A DNA stretch of 64,000 bases from assembly GCA_963763885.1 (NCBI GenBank), contig CAVXQD010000001.1, forward strand, positions 868,001 to 932,000, given 5' to 3'. This DNA comes from JANNBN01 sp963763885. GTDB taxonomy: Bacteria > Actinomycetota > Acidimicrobiia > Acidimicrobiales > JANYDT01. Made by a program: the position numbers and the translations under genes. How positions within the stretch are numbered: position 1 is the stretch's first letter; each line of letters starts with the position of its first letter. Of the stretch, positions 23,146 through 31,797 are shown one piece after another. The notes beneath the pieces are model-generated. The model was given only the letters and a program-made list of their open reading frames with translations. It was not told where the DNA came from and searched no databases.

Positions 23146-25175
23146 GGTGTCTCCTCGGGAGAGATGGTTGGAGAGGCTTGTGATGCTGGACGTGAGCGTC
23201 GCCCGCGGCGGCCACCATCGGCCGAGGCCGATTGGCGAGCAGGCAAAGTGACATGCGTTTCGAGGTTGGGGTGGGCGGCAGTGGCGTGTGGAAAGGCCAT
23301 TGCCGCCACGAAGAGCTCTTGGAAGCGAGGTTCCGTAGCCGTTTCGATCTTGGTGACAGCGAGCGCCGCTGTTTCCAATTCCGTTCGTAGCGAGGCGCTG
23401 AGCAGGGCTCGGACGGCTCCCCCGCCTGCGGCGTTACCGACGGAACGCACTGCATCCAGCGGTGCATCGGGAACGAGCCCAAGCACCATCGCATGCAGCG
23501 GGTCAATGTGGGCGCCGAATGCGCCGGCAAGACGGATGTCAGCAACAACCGGGCTGCCTGCATGTTCCACCAAGAGGTCGATTCCGGCTCGAAGCGCTGC
23601 TTTGGCCAACTGAATCTGGCGGACGTCGTTCTGGGTGACGACAACCTGACGATCTTCCTGCGACCACAACACGTACGTGTACGTACGACCTTCTTGAATG
23701 ACATGATGCGTGCGCGTAGCTGCTTCAGCGCTGATGACACCCTCGGAGTCGCAGATGCCGGTGAGGTACATCTCGGCAATTACCTCGATGATTCCGGAAC
23801 CGCAGATACCGGTAACACCAGACTTCTCGACGGACTCGGCAAACCCAGGCTCGTTTGACCACAGCTCGGATCCGATGACCCGGAAGCTGGGGGCAAGCGT
23901 CTGCGGGTCGATACGTACACGTTCGATTGCGCCAGCGGTTGCGCGTTGTCCGCTGACCAACTGCGCTCCTTCAAACGCTGGCCCGGTGGGACTGCTTGCC
24001 GCAAAGCTCGCACCCACATGGCCAAGCACGATCTCCGCGTTGGTTCCCACGTCCACCAACAGCTGCCAGGTTTCGCCACGATGCGGGCCTTCGGCGAGCA
24101 TGGCCGCTGTGGTGTCGGCACCAACGTGGCCGGCGATACACGGACCCACGTAGTACGAAGCGAACGGCAGGTCGAGGTCGAGGTCTTTGGCAGCACCACG
24201 CAGTGCCGCGGCCGTAGCAAGCGTGAAGGGAGACTGGCCCAAGGGGACCGGATCGAACCCAAGCAACAGGTGATGCATGACCGGGTTCCCAACAAAGACG
24301 CAGTCCATGATTGCGTCTCGCTCGATGCCTGCATCGGCGCACAGCTCGCCGCTGAGTTCATCAAGCGCCGTGCGCACCGCTTTGGTGAGTTCGACGGCCC
24401 CTCCCGGGTTCATCATCACGTAGCTGACTCGGCTCATGAGATCTTCACCGAAGCGGATCTGCGGGTTCATACGACCTCCGCTGGCCACCACTTCACCGGT
24501 GGACAAGTCGCACAAATGCCCGGCGATGGTGGTGGAACCAATGTCTACGGCGAGGCCATAGATGGCATCAACAAAGCCCGGCCAGACGGCGATGACGCGG
24601 GGTCCGCTGGAGGTCAGTTGCACCGCAGCGGTTGCGTCTCCCTTTTCTTTGTTCAGCGCGCTGACGATTGTGGGGAGAACACGGGCATCGACAGTGGCTG
24701 CGATTCTGTGCTGCGCTGCCAACCCGTCAACGAGTAGCTCGGCTGCGGCTCGGCCATCGTCGTTGGGGCCAAGTTGGACGAAGTGCAACGTGACGCTGGG
24801 GTCAACCACCACGCCGGTGAGGTCAACAGACTTGCGAACCACTTGTCTGTGTACTTGCGAAGTTGCTGGTACGTCGATGACCGCATCATCAAGGACGGTG
24901 GTGGAACAACTCAGCCGATTTCCCTCGGCCAAGGGGCGTTTGCCGCGATACGAAACTTCCGTTTCGCCCGGTGACGACAGCGAAGAGTCAGTGGCCTCGA
25001 TGCCCCACTTTGAGAACGACCCCGTGGACGGAGTGATCTGACAGCGGCCACAAATGCCACGCCCTCCGCAGACCGAGTCAATGTCGACCCCGAGTTGACG
25101 CGCCGCATCGAGCACCACGGTACCGGCGGGTACCTCGGCGCTCAGGCCGGACGGGGTGAAGACAACAAGTGGCAC
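23142..25175 (-). CDS. ATP-dependent corrinoid reductive activase (RACo/RamA-like, DUF4445)
   Basis: About 677 aa. The N terminus (from GTG 25175) is a plant-type [2Fe-2S] domain with C36, C42 and C45 in SVCGGRGICGRCQI and C90 in RLSC. The remainder is an ASKHA fold: AVDIGSTTIAGHLCDLSTGE, then VDVGTNAEIVLG and a final GAFGAHIDP. Such proteins use ATP to drive reduction of inactive Co(II) corrinoid to Co(I). GTG 25175 is preferred to ATG 25274 because the latter overlaps the upstream gene by 71 nt and adds a low-complexity Ala/Arg segment. Serves MtgC. Confidence 0.88.
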   Translation of the reverse strand: MPLVVFTPSGLSAEVPAGTVVLDAARQLGVDIDSVCGGRGICGRCQITPSTGSFSKWGIEATDSSLSSPGETEVSYRGKRPLAEGNRLSCSTTVLDDAVIDVPATSQVHRQVVRKSVDLTGVVVDPSVTLHFVQLGPNDDGRAAAELLVDGLAAQHRIAATVDARVLPTIVSALNKEKGDATAAVQLTSSGPRVIAVWPGFVDAIYGLAVDIGSTTIAGHLCDLSTGEVVASGGRMNPQIRFGEDLMSRVSYVMMNPGGAVELTKAVRTALDELSGELCADAGIERDAIMDCVFVGNPVMHHLLLGFDPVPLGQSPFTLATAAALRGAAKDLDLDLPFASYYVGPCIAGHVGADTTAAMLAEGPHRGETWQLLVDVGTNAEIVLGHVGASFAASSPTGPAFEGAQLVSGQRATAGAIERVRIDPQTLAPSFRVIGSELWSNEPGFAESVEKSGVTGICGSGIIEVIAEMYLTGICDSEGVISAEAATRTHHVIQEGRTYTYVLWSQEDRQVVVTQNDVRQIQLAKAALRAGIDLLVEHAGSPVVADIRLAGAFGAHIDPLHAMVLGLVPDAPLDAVRSVGNAAGGGAVRALLSASLRTELETAALAVTKIETATEPRFQELFVAAMAFPHATAAHPNLETHVTLPARQSASADGGRRGRRSRPASQASPTISPEETP

Positions 25176-25203
25176 GGCCGCTGGGTCCGATTTGGGTGTG
25201 CGA

Positions 25204-26100
25204 CTAGGCGCGAGCGCGGCGGCCACCGCCGCGGCCCTCACGCCCAGCAGGTGCGTTGGGGTCGCGGTTGGCACGAATCCATGCGGCGCAGTTCTCGTCT
25301 TGGCCTGCCATCACGTCAGCCGCCATCACAGCGGTTTTCACCTCGGTGTGCATCGGGTTCATGATGGCCGAGGTGAGGCCGTTGCTGATGGCCATGGACA
25401 GAAACGCACCGGTGACGTGGTGGCGGTTGGGCAAGCCGAAGCTGACGTTTGACGCGCCGCCAGTGGTGTTCACGTGCAGTTCTTCACGCAGGCGACGAAT
25501 GAGCCCGAACGAGTTCTGCCCCGCAAGACGCACTGCGCCGATGGGCATGAACAGCGGATCGACTACAACGTCGGCACGAGGAATCCCATGGTCAGCACAC
25601 CGCTCAACGATTTTCTTTGCGATGAGAAAGCGTTTCTCCATGTCGTCGTCGATGCCGGTCTCGTCGTTCGACACGGCTACGACGGCTGCCCCGTACTTCT
25701 TCACCAACGGAAGCACTCGTTCCATCACCTCGTCTTCACCGGTTGTGGAGTTGACCAGCGCCTTGCCCTGGTAGACGGCAAGGCCAGCTTCAAGTGCTTC
25801 GATGATGGACGAGTCGATACACAGCGGCACGTCGGTAACGGACTGCACCAGCCTGATGGCATCGGCAAGAAGCTTCGGCTCGTCGGCCAACGGAACACCG
25901 CAGTTGACGTCGAGCATTTGCGCTCCAGCTGCAACCTGAGCAAGCGCATCAAGCGACACACGGCTCATGTCGCCGTTCTTCAACTCTTCGCCGAACATCT
26001 TGCGGCCGGTCGGGTTGATCTTTTCGCCGATCATCACGAATGGTCGGCCGAACCCGATGACAACTTCTTTTGTTGCCGAGCTGATCACGGTATCGGTCAT
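25204..26100 (-). CDS. mtgA: Methylcorrinoid:tetrahydrofolate methyltransferase (MtgA/AcsE fold)
   Basis: 298 aa pterin-binding TIM barrel: MIGEKINPTGRKMFGEELKN, AQMLDVNCGVPLADEP, LCIDSSIIEALEAGL, ALVNSTTGEDEVMERVLPLV, VVVDPLFMPIGA and GGASNVSFGLPNRH, all hallmarks of the DHPS/MtrH/AcsE group. It should move the methyl group from MtgC to THF, producing methyl-THF for the MetF next door. ATG overlaps the preceding gene by ATGA. Confidence 0.9.
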   Translation of the reverse strand: MTDTVISSATKEVVIGFGRPFVMIGEKINPTGRKMFGEELKNGDMSRVSLDALAQVAAGAQMLDVNCGVPLADEPKLLADAIRLVQSVTDVPLCIDSSIIEALEAGLAVYQGKALVNSTTGEDEVMERVLPLVKKYGAAVVAVSNDETGIDDDMEKRFLIAKKIVERCADHGIPRADVVVDPLFMPIGAVRLAGQNSFGLIRRLREELHVNTTGGASNVSFGLPNRHHVTGAFLSMAISNGLTSAIMNPMHTEVKTAVMAADVMAGQDENCAAWIRANRDPNAPAGREGRGGGRRARA

Positions 26101-26705
26101 GGGTTTTGTCCTTGGTTGGAAGCGTCTTGGTTGGAAGCGTCTTGGTTGGAAGCGTCTTGCGGTTTGACGGACCAGGTGCCCCAGTCCGAAGACTGGCCGT
26201 CTTCGGCCTGCTCCGGGTCATCTTCTGGGTCTTCGACGTCAGCCGCGGCGAGATCTGGCGCTGGGTCGTCGGCGGGACGGTTTTCGGGTTCCCATCCACC
26301 AAGGAAGCCGAGACGGCCAAGATGCTCCTTGGAATACAAGTTTTCCAGCGATTCAGCCTCGGTGCGGGCTTCGCTTGCGAGATCCTCGGAGCACAGCCTG
26401 CTGACACGCCGCCACTGAGCGATGTCCTCGTGCGCTGTGTAGATGTTCGCTTTGCGTTTTGCTCGGTCGATGGCACGCTGGAATTTGGCCGAAAGAATGA
26501 CCTGCTCACGCTCGCGGCCTCGCTGTGCATTGACCTGCGCAGGAATGTCTCGCCACGAAATCACGATGATCTGCGACGCGTCGTTTCCACGACCACGACG
26601 ACCGACGCGAGGCGGTGCCCCGGCATCGGCCGATTCGTCTACAGACGCGACAACACTTGGAGCGTCGTCGGCTGAGTCACCGTGAGGGTTTGGCACCTCT
26701 GCCAT
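26097..26705 (-). CDS. 'Virulence factor' domain (PF13769-like) protein of the betaine operon
   Basis: 202 aa. Residues about 45-110 (IIVISWRDIPAQVNAQRGRE, then a Lys/Arg-rich helix and a Trp-Arg-Arg end) match the short domain called virulence factor in databases, a name with no known biochemistry. Flanks are acidic and low-complexity; the C terminus has three DASNQ repeats. It is translationally coupled to mtgA and lies between the corrinoid protein and methyltransferase genes, so a role as adaptor or chaperone for the methyltransfer complex is likely, but this is inference from position. Confidence 0.7.
   Translation of the reverse strand: MAEVPNPHGDSADDAPSVVASVDESADAGAPPRVGRRGRGNDASQIIVISWRDIPAQVNAQRGREREQVILSAKFQRAIDRAKRKANIYTAHEDIAQWRRVSRLCSEDLASEARTEAESLENLYSKEHLGRLGFLGGWEPENRPADDPAPDLAAADVEDPEDDPEQAEDGQSSDWGTWSVKPQDASNQDASNQDASNQGQNP
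26106..26156 (-). repeat. 15-bp tandem repeat encoding DASNQ units
   Basis: Three consecutive near-perfect copies of TTGGTTGGAAGCGTC (plus-strand reading), in frame, giving DASNQ-DASNQ-DASNQ at the C terminus of the virulence-factor-domain protein. Copy number may vary between strains. Confidence 0.85.
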
Positions 26706-26757
26706 GTGTTTGCTGGTTTCCGTCTTGGCTGGTGAGGGTGCCGGGAGCCGCTACGGA

Positions 26758-27450
26758 TTACGCCGCAGCGCGACGCTGAGCAACCAGCGTCTTTGCGGTC
26801 TCGGCTGCGACTGCGGCATCGCGGCAGTACGCGTCGGCACCGATGGCAGTTCCGAATTCTTCGTTGAGCGGAGCGCCACCCACGAGCACGATGTAATCGT
26901 TGCGCAGGCCACGCTCTCGCATGGTGTCGATCACAACCTTCATGTACGGCATGGTTGTGGTGAGCAGCGCTGACATGCCGAGGATGTCTGGCTTGTGCAG
27001 ATCGAGGGCTGCGAGGTATTTGTCGACGTCGGTGTTGATGCCGAGATCGAACACCTCGAATCCAGCGCCCTCAAGCATCATCGCTACAAGGTTCTTGCCG
27101 ATGTCATGGATGTCGCCCTTAACGGTGCCAATGACAACCCGACCAACGGACTCTGCGCCGGTTTCGGCGAGGATGGGACGCAGAAGCGCCATGCCCGCCT
27201 TCATCGCGTTGGCGGACAGAAGGACCTCTGGGACGAAGAGAATGCCGTCGCGGAAGTCGATACCGACGATGCGCATCCCTTCGACGAGGGCTTCGCTCAA
27301 TACCTTCTGAGCGTCCCAGCCGCGGTCGAGCAGCAACTGTGTGCCTTCGGCGATCTCGTCGGCGAGGCCGTCGTAGAGATCGTCGTGCATCTGCGCAACG
27401 AGCTCTTCATCGGAGAGAGAGTTCAGGTCAAGGTCGTCTGTGTCGCTCAT
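26758..27450 (-). CDS. mtgC: Corrinoid (methylcobalamin-binding) protein
   Basis: 230 aa. Residues 1-95 are the four-helix cap of B12-binding proteins; then VVIGTVKGDIHDIGKNLVAM carries D113-x-H115-x-x-G118, the lower-ligand histidine motif, followed by the Rossmann segments FEVFDLGINTDVDKYL, DILGMSALLTTTM and VLVGGAPLNEEF. The size equals MtgC/MtbC/MttC. First gene of the methyltransferase operon; it accepts the methyl from MtgB and passes it to MtgA. A tandem palindrome pair 75-109 nt upstream probably controls the operon. Confidence 0.93.
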   Translation of the reverse strand: MSDTDDLDLNSLSDEELVAQMHDDLYDGLADEIAEGTQLLLDRGWDAQKVLSEALVEGMRIVGIDFRDGILFVPEVLLSANAMKAGMALLRPILAETGAESVGRVVIGTVKGDIHDIGKNLVAMMLEGAGFEVFDLGINTDVDKYLAALDLHKPDILGMSALLTTTMPYMKVVIDTMRERGLRNDYIVLVGGAPLNEEFGTAIGADAYCRDAAVAAETAKTLVAQRRAAA

Positions 27451-27524
27451 GGGGTCTTTCCTCGGCGCTTACCGGCGTGGGATCAACTGCTTACCCGGAA
27501 ACGGGTGTTCAACTTCCGGATTTC

Positions 27525-27559
27525 GTTCCGCATCGTGAAACGAGTCCATCTAGCGGAAC
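27525..27559 (-). promoter_or_regulatory. Tandem operator before mtgC, candidate IclR-type sites
   Basis: Two 17-nt palindromes: GTTCCGCATCGTGAAAC (27525-27541) and AGTCCATCTAGCGGAAC (27543-27559), separated by 1 nt. The same two-site arrangement occurs at 31652-31686 and 38957-38991. Assignment to the IclR protein at 29748 is inference. Confidence 0.7.
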
Positions 27560-27659
27560 AGCATAGACGATCAGTCTCTTCACCACCATGACAGGAGACA
27601 CACCAATGAAGCCAGAGTCCCAGGCGCGACCGACGCCCACCAGTTGTCGCTGGCGCTGG

Positions 27660-27983
27660 TTAGCTGCGCGGTGTTTCGTGGAGATCTTCGTTCATCATTC
27701 GCATGAGTTCGTAGATCTCTTTGCACTTCGGGCACACAGGCAGTTTCTGCGGGTCGCGCTGCGGCACAAACACGTGGCCGCATAATGCCGTCAGCGGTGT
27801 GCCCATGATCCGCGCTTCAAGGACCACGGCGGCTGCGTTTTCGCCTGGTTTCACGACGATGTGCGCGTGCTGACCGGGATCCAGCTGATCAACAGTGTCA
27901 GTGTCGCGATCCAACACCGTGCCGGGCTTCCCCGTCGACGGCCCAAGCGGCTGATTGAACCCGATCCCCATCGAACTCATCAT
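27660..27983 (-). CDS. DUF3039 protein with zinc-ribbon-like motif
   Basis: About 107 aa from ATG 27983. HAHIVVKPGENAAAVVLEAR, GTPLTALCGHVFVPQRDP, then LPVCPKCKEIYELM give the DUF3039 pattern of three or four conserved Cys. The family is essentially actinobacterial and of unknown function. The reading frame extends upstream through a palindromic repeat, which I exclude from the gene. It stands between betA and mtgC but separated from both by hairpin or promoter sequence, so it may not be part of the pathway. Confidence 0.8.
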   Translation of the reverse strand: MMSSMGIGFNQPLGPSTGKPGTVLDRDTDTVDQLDPGQHAHIVVKPGENAAAVVLEARIMGTPLTALCGHVFVPQRDPQKLPVCPKCKEIYELMRMMNEDLHETPRS

Positions 27984-28003
27984 GTCAGGCGTGCACGATG
28001 TGC

Positions 28004-28042
28004 GTGTGCACCATGTCGGCTCCAGACCGACATCGTGCACAC
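28004..28042. repeat. Dispersed palindromic element, copy A
   Basis: GTGTGCACCATGTCGG - CTCCAGA - CCGACATCGTGCACAC, 39 nt; near-identical to 35693-35731. Lies between the end of betA and DUF3039, so it could also terminate the betA transcript. Confidence 0.8.
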
Positions 28043-28083
28043 TTTCGTTCACCACCTCGGAACCGTCTCGGGAAGTAAAGGAA

Positions 28084-29751
28084 CTACTTCTGCGGCTGGA
28101 CGAAGTAGGGGTAGGACTCTGGCGCCAGTGGGGTGTTGCCGAGGATGAGGTCTGCTGCCTTCTCTGCGAGCATCATCACCGGCGCGTAAATATTGCCGTT
28201 GGTGACGTACCGCATGGAAGAAGCATCAACCACACGGACACCTTCGATTCCATGTACACGCATGGTGTTGGGATCCAGCACACTCATCTCGTCTGTTCCC
28301 ATACGACAAGTGCAGCTTGGGTGCAACGCAGTCTCAGCGTCTTTCGCAACCCACGCGAGAATCTCCTCGTCGGTTTCCACCGACGATCCCGGTGACGTTT
28401 CGCCTCCATTGAATGGCGACATTGCTGGTTGGGTGAGGATGTTGCGTGCAACGTGGATGGCTTCGATCCATTCGCGCCGGTCCTGCTCTGTGGACAGGTA
28501 GTTAAACCGAATTGCTGGTTTTGCCAAAGGATCTGTGCTGGTGATCTGCACACTGCCGGTTGAGTCCGAATACATCGGGCCCACGTGAACTTGGTATCCG
28601 TGCCCGCTCCCGTCGCCACCGCTTGGCGCTGTGCCGTCATACCGGATGGCGATCGGCAGGAAGTGGAACATCAGGTTGGGGTAGCGCTCATTGGGATTAG
28701 ACCGAGCAAACCCACCGCCCTCGAAGTGGTTTGTTGCTCCTGGCCCGCGCCGTGCCAACCATTGCAGGCCGATGAACGGGCGCCGCCACATCTTGAGATT
28801 CGGCTGCATGGACACGGGCTGCGTGCATGCGTATTGCACGTAGACCTCGAGGTGGTCCTGCAGGTTCTGGCCGACACCAGGCAGATGATGCACCGGTTCC
28901 ACGCCAACGCTGCGGAGGTGGTCGGCATCGCCTACGCCGGACAACTGCAGCAACTGAGGCGAGTTGAACGCACCACCGCAGAGCACAACTTCTTTGGCAT
29001 CTATCCGCACCGACCGGCCCTTGATCCACGCGTCGACGCCCGTGGCCCGCTTACCGGAAAACCGGATGCGTTCGACTTGCGCGCGGGTAACAACGTCGAG
29101 GTTGCCGCGGCTCATGGCCGGATGCAGGTACGCACGCGCCGCGCTGAGCCGACGTCCACGATGAATATTTCTGTCAAACGGACCAAAACCTTCTTGACGG
29201 TATCCGTTGACATCGTCTGTGCGCTGATAGCCAGCCTGCACGGTGGCGTCGAAGAACGCCTCGAACAACGGGTTGGTGGCCGGACCGCGCTCGAGTACGA
29301 GAGGACCTTCACCACCGCGCCACCGGTCTTCGCCAGCAAGGCAGGTCTCCATCTTCTTGAAGTACGGAAGACAGTGCGCATACGACCAGTTCTCCATGCC
29401 GGGATCTGCTGCCCACCGCTCGTAATCCAACGGGTTGCCGCGTTGGAAGATCATGCCGTTGATGGAGCTACTTCCACCAAGGACCTTGCCGCGTGCGTGG
29501 TACACCTTGCGGCCACCCATGAAAGGCTCGGGTTCGCTCTCGTACTTCCAGTCGTAGAACTTGGAACCGATGGGGAACGCCAAGGCAGCCGGCATATGGA
29601 TGAACACGTCCCACTTGTAGTCAGGCCGTCCTGCCTCGAGAACAAGCACCCGGTTGGATGGGTTCTCGCTGAGCCGAGCAGCAATGGCCGACCCGGCGGA
29701 ACCTCCGCCAACTACGACAAAATCGTAAGGGCGCGTAAAATCTGCAGTCAT
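28084..29751 (-). CDS. betA: Choline dehydrogenase, GMC family
   Basis: 555 aa. FVVVGGGSAGSAIAARLSEN is the FAD motif; KVLGGSSSINGMIFQRGNPL the GMC signature 1; VVLCGGAFNSPQLLQLSGVG signature 2; HPSCTCRMG and the C-terminal GNIYAPVMMLAEKAADLIL contain the active-site His and Asn. Length and motifs fit BetA, which oxidises choline to betaine aldehyde and on to betaine at the membrane. Its stop overlaps the iclR end by ATGA, and it follows the betaine-binding lipoprotein gene, so choline or a related amino alcohol is the likely substrate. No betaine-aldehyde dehydrogenase is seen in the window. Confidence 0.88.
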   Translation of the reverse strand: MTADFTRPYDFVVVGGGSAGSAIAARLSENPSNRVLVLEAGRPDYKWDVFIHMPAALAFPIGSKFYDWKYESEPEPFMGGRKVYHARGKVLGGSSSINGMIFQRGNPLDYERWAADPGMENWSYAHCLPYFKKMETCLAGEDRWRGGEGPLVLERGPATNPLFEAFFDATVQAGYQRTDDVNGYRQEGFGPFDRNIHRGRRLSAARAYLHPAMSRGNLDVVTRAQVERIRFSGKRATGVDAWIKGRSVRIDAKEVVLCGGAFNSPQLLQLSGVGDADHLRSVGVEPVHHLPGVGQNLQDHLEVYVQYACTQPVSMQPNLKMWRRPFIGLQWLARRGPGATNHFEGGGFARSNPNERYPNLMFHFLPIAIRYDGTAPSGGDGSGHGYQVHVGPMYSDSTGSVQITSTDPLAKPAIRFNYLSTEQDRREWIEAIHVARNILTQPAMSPFNGGETSPGSSVETDEEILAWVAKDAETALHPSCTCRMGTDEMSVLDPNTMRVHGIEGVRVVDASSMRYVTNGNIYAPVMMLAEKAADLILGNTPLAPESYPYFVQPQK

Positions 29752-30494
29752 AGGTGTTTGAGAACCGTTCCGATGCGATCAGCCGTGGCTTTGACCCGAC
29801 TGTTGATGACTTTGGTCTGTCCTCCCGGAAATCGGAAGGTGGGACCGTGGACGTGCACCGCTGCAATGACGGCGCCGTGTCGGTCGAACACAGGCGCAGC
29901 GACAGATGAAAGGCCGGGTGACAGCTCATCGACCACCCAGGCAATTCCTGTGGCTCGAACGTCGACCAACCGTGCCTTCACCCGTTCAGGGTCGGTGATG
30001 GATTTGTCTGTGTACAGAGGAAGGGTATCGGCAAGAATTTGACGCACCCTGGCCTCTGGGGCCCAGGCGAGGAAAACCAGCCCTGAGGAAACCACGTGCG
30101 GTTTAAGCCTGGAGTTGGTCCAGTCACGGACCTGTATGTCGGCGCCGCTGTTGACCTGATCGAGGTACAGCACGTCGTCACCGTCGAGAATCGACAACCC
30201 TGCCGACTCACCGACCGCGTTGACAAGCTCGACCAGGTGCGGTCGGGCGCCGGCAACCATCGAACGAACCGGGGTTGCCTGCGCAGCGAGATCGTGCAGG
30301 TAGTTGCCCAGGCGGTACCGGCCGCCTGGCTCGGTCTGCTCGGCAACGCCGAGATCGACCAACGTCATGAGGAGCCGGGCCACGGTGCTTTTCGGCAACG
30401 CAACCCGGTCGGCAATTTCAGAAACTCCGGACGTGCCGCTGGCCAAACAGCCGACAATGGCAAACGCCCGTTCAACTGACTGGACAGCAGTCAT
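29748..30494 (-). CDS. IclR-family transcriptional regulator
   Basis: 248 aa from ATG 30494. Winged helix at residues 1-65 (AVQSVERAFAIVGCLASGTS, then IADRVALPKSTVARLLMTLV) and an IclR effector domain (GESAGLSILDGDDVLYLDQV, SSGLVFLAWAPEARV, SPGLSSVAAPVFDRHGAVIA). It sits between the betaine-binding protein and betA genes, and is the best candidate for binding the tandem palindromes at three pathway promoters. The likely inducer is betaine, choline or a methylated amine; not determinable here. Confidence 0.92.
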   Translation of the reverse strand: MTAVQSVERAFAIVGCLASGTSGVSEIADRVALPKSTVARLLMTLVDLGVAEQTEPGGRYRLGNYLHDLAAQATPVRSMVAGARPHLVELVNAVGESAGLSILDGDDVLYLDQVNSGADIQVRDWTNSRLKPHVVSSGLVFLAWAPEARVRQILADTLPLYTDKSITDPERVKARLVDVRATGIAWVVDELSPGLSSVAAPVFDRHGAVIAAVHVHGPTFRFPGGQTKVINSRVKATADRIGTVLKHL

Positions 30495-30559
30495 ACGGTG
30501 TCCATGGCGAGTCTCGTCCTCATGCAGGTTTACGACGTTTGTGGATTGACGCGCGGGCG

Positions 30560-31600
30560 TCAGCCCAGCCATGCCTTCCAGGTCGCCTCGTTCTCTGCGA
30601 TCCACTTCTTGGCGACGTCAGCAGCCGGCTGCTTGTCGATTTCGACGGAAGGCAGCAACGCGAGCTGGATCTCATTGGACAACTGGAACTTCTTCAGGAA
30701 TGCAGCAACTGCCGCGTCCTTTGTAGCGAGTTTCGCCGAAGACGCCTTGAACAGGGTGTCCTCTGGGTAGTCACAGTCGGCCTTTGCTGGATCTGCGTAG
30801 CAAGCCTCGGTGTGAGCTGGCAATGGGATGTTCTTCAGGTTGTACTTGCCAACGGCCGCGGTCGGCGTCCACCAGTACATGATGACCGGCTCTTTGGCTG
30901 CGACCTTGGAGTCAAGTTCTGCAATGGTGGCGGCTTCGGACCCGGAGTACTTCACCTCGAGGGGCAATGCCAGGTTCTTGATGATTGGCTCGTCGTACTG
31001 GCTGTAGGAAGGATCGGTTCCGAGGAAGCGGCCCTTGTCACCGGTCTCGGCCGTCGCAAAGGCCTTCGCAACTGCAGGATCTTTGAGACCTTCCCAGCTG
31101 GAAAGAGTTGGGAACTTCTCGATGACATAGTCAGGAGCGAACCAGCCAATCTTGCCGACCACGCCAAGTGGACCGTCGTTGGAAACGCTGGCGTCGTCCA
31201 GATACTTCTGTTCATCAGCTGCCACACCGGAAGGCCAGATCTCGAGGACTGCGTCCACGTCACCTGCGGCCAGACCGGCAAACATGGTGTTCTCGTCGAT
31301 CTTGACAATCTCGACAGGATTGCCAAGCTGCGTGGTGATCAGCTCGGCCGCAATGGCCGTGTTGATAGCCGAAGCGGTCCAGGCGTTCTCAACGAGTTTG
31401 ATGGTCGGCTTGTCGCCGGATGGTGCTGCGGCTTCGGTGACTGGAGCGGCTGCTTCAGTATCAGGAGCTGGAGCCTCTGTATCTGGAGCAGCGGCCTCAG
31501 CAGTGGTGGTGTCTGACGTGCTGCTCGATCCGGAGCTGCCGCATGCAGCGGCAAACAGCGAGATAGCGAGCAACGACGCAAACGCACGGGTTCTACGCAT
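30560..31600 (-). CDS. Glycine betaine ABC transporter substrate-binding lipoprotein (OpuAC type)
   Basis: 346 aa. Signal peptide with lipobox LFAAAC (Cys about residue 20), then a Ser/Thr and Ala-Pro-Asp-Thr-Glu repeat linker to residue 60. The OpuAC domain follows: IKLVENAWTASAINTAIAAE, FAGLAAGDVDAVLEIWPSGV, VMYWWTPTAAVGKYNL and C-terminal ALLPSVEID; its Trp residues fit the aromatic box that holds the trimethylammonium group. The ATG at 31600 follows GGGAGG. Divergent from the ATPase-permease genes at 31798. Confidence 0.93.
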   Translation of the reverse strand: MRRTRAFASLLAISLFAAACGSSGSSSTSDTTTAEAAAPDTEAPAPDTEAAAPVTEAAAPSGDKPTIKLVENAWTASAINTAIAAELITTQLGNPVEIVKIDENTMFAGLAAGDVDAVLEIWPSGVAADEQKYLDDASVSNDGPLGVVGKIGWFAPDYVIEKFPTLSSWEGLKDPAVAKAFATAETGDKGRFLGTDPSYSQYDEPIIKNLALPLEVKYSGSEAATIAELDSKVAAKEPVIMYWWTPTAAVGKYNLKNIPLPAHTEACYADPAKADCDYPEDTLFKASSAKLATKDAAVAAFLKKFQLSNEIQLALLPSVEIDKQPAADVAKKWIAENEATWKAWLG

Positions 31601-31651
31601 GGTGGATTTCCTCCCCTGTTCGGGCCCTTCGGCCGGAACGGCACAACCAGT

Positions 31652-31686
31652 GTTCCACATCGTGGACCGGTTCTGCCTGATGGAAC
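31652..31686. promoter_or_regulatory. Tandem operator in the divergent betaine-transporter promoter
   Basis: GTTCCACATCGTGGACC (31652-31668), 1 nt, GTTCTGCCTGATGGAAC (31670-31686). Lies between the binding-protein gene (minus) and the ATPase gene (plus), so one site pair can control both. Confidence 0.75.
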
Positions 31687-31797
31687 AAACCAACCCGTCA
31701 AAGCTAGGCGGCGGCCCCTTCCCTTCCCATAGGATTCGCCCTAACCGGGCCCCGCCGCGAAGTGCGCCGTCTACTCCCGGGGTGAGGGTGTTACAAC

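Noticed and set aside
28585..30042. 485-codon plus-strand frame
   Set aside because: Antisense to choline dehydrogenase and IclR genes, which are both clearly real.
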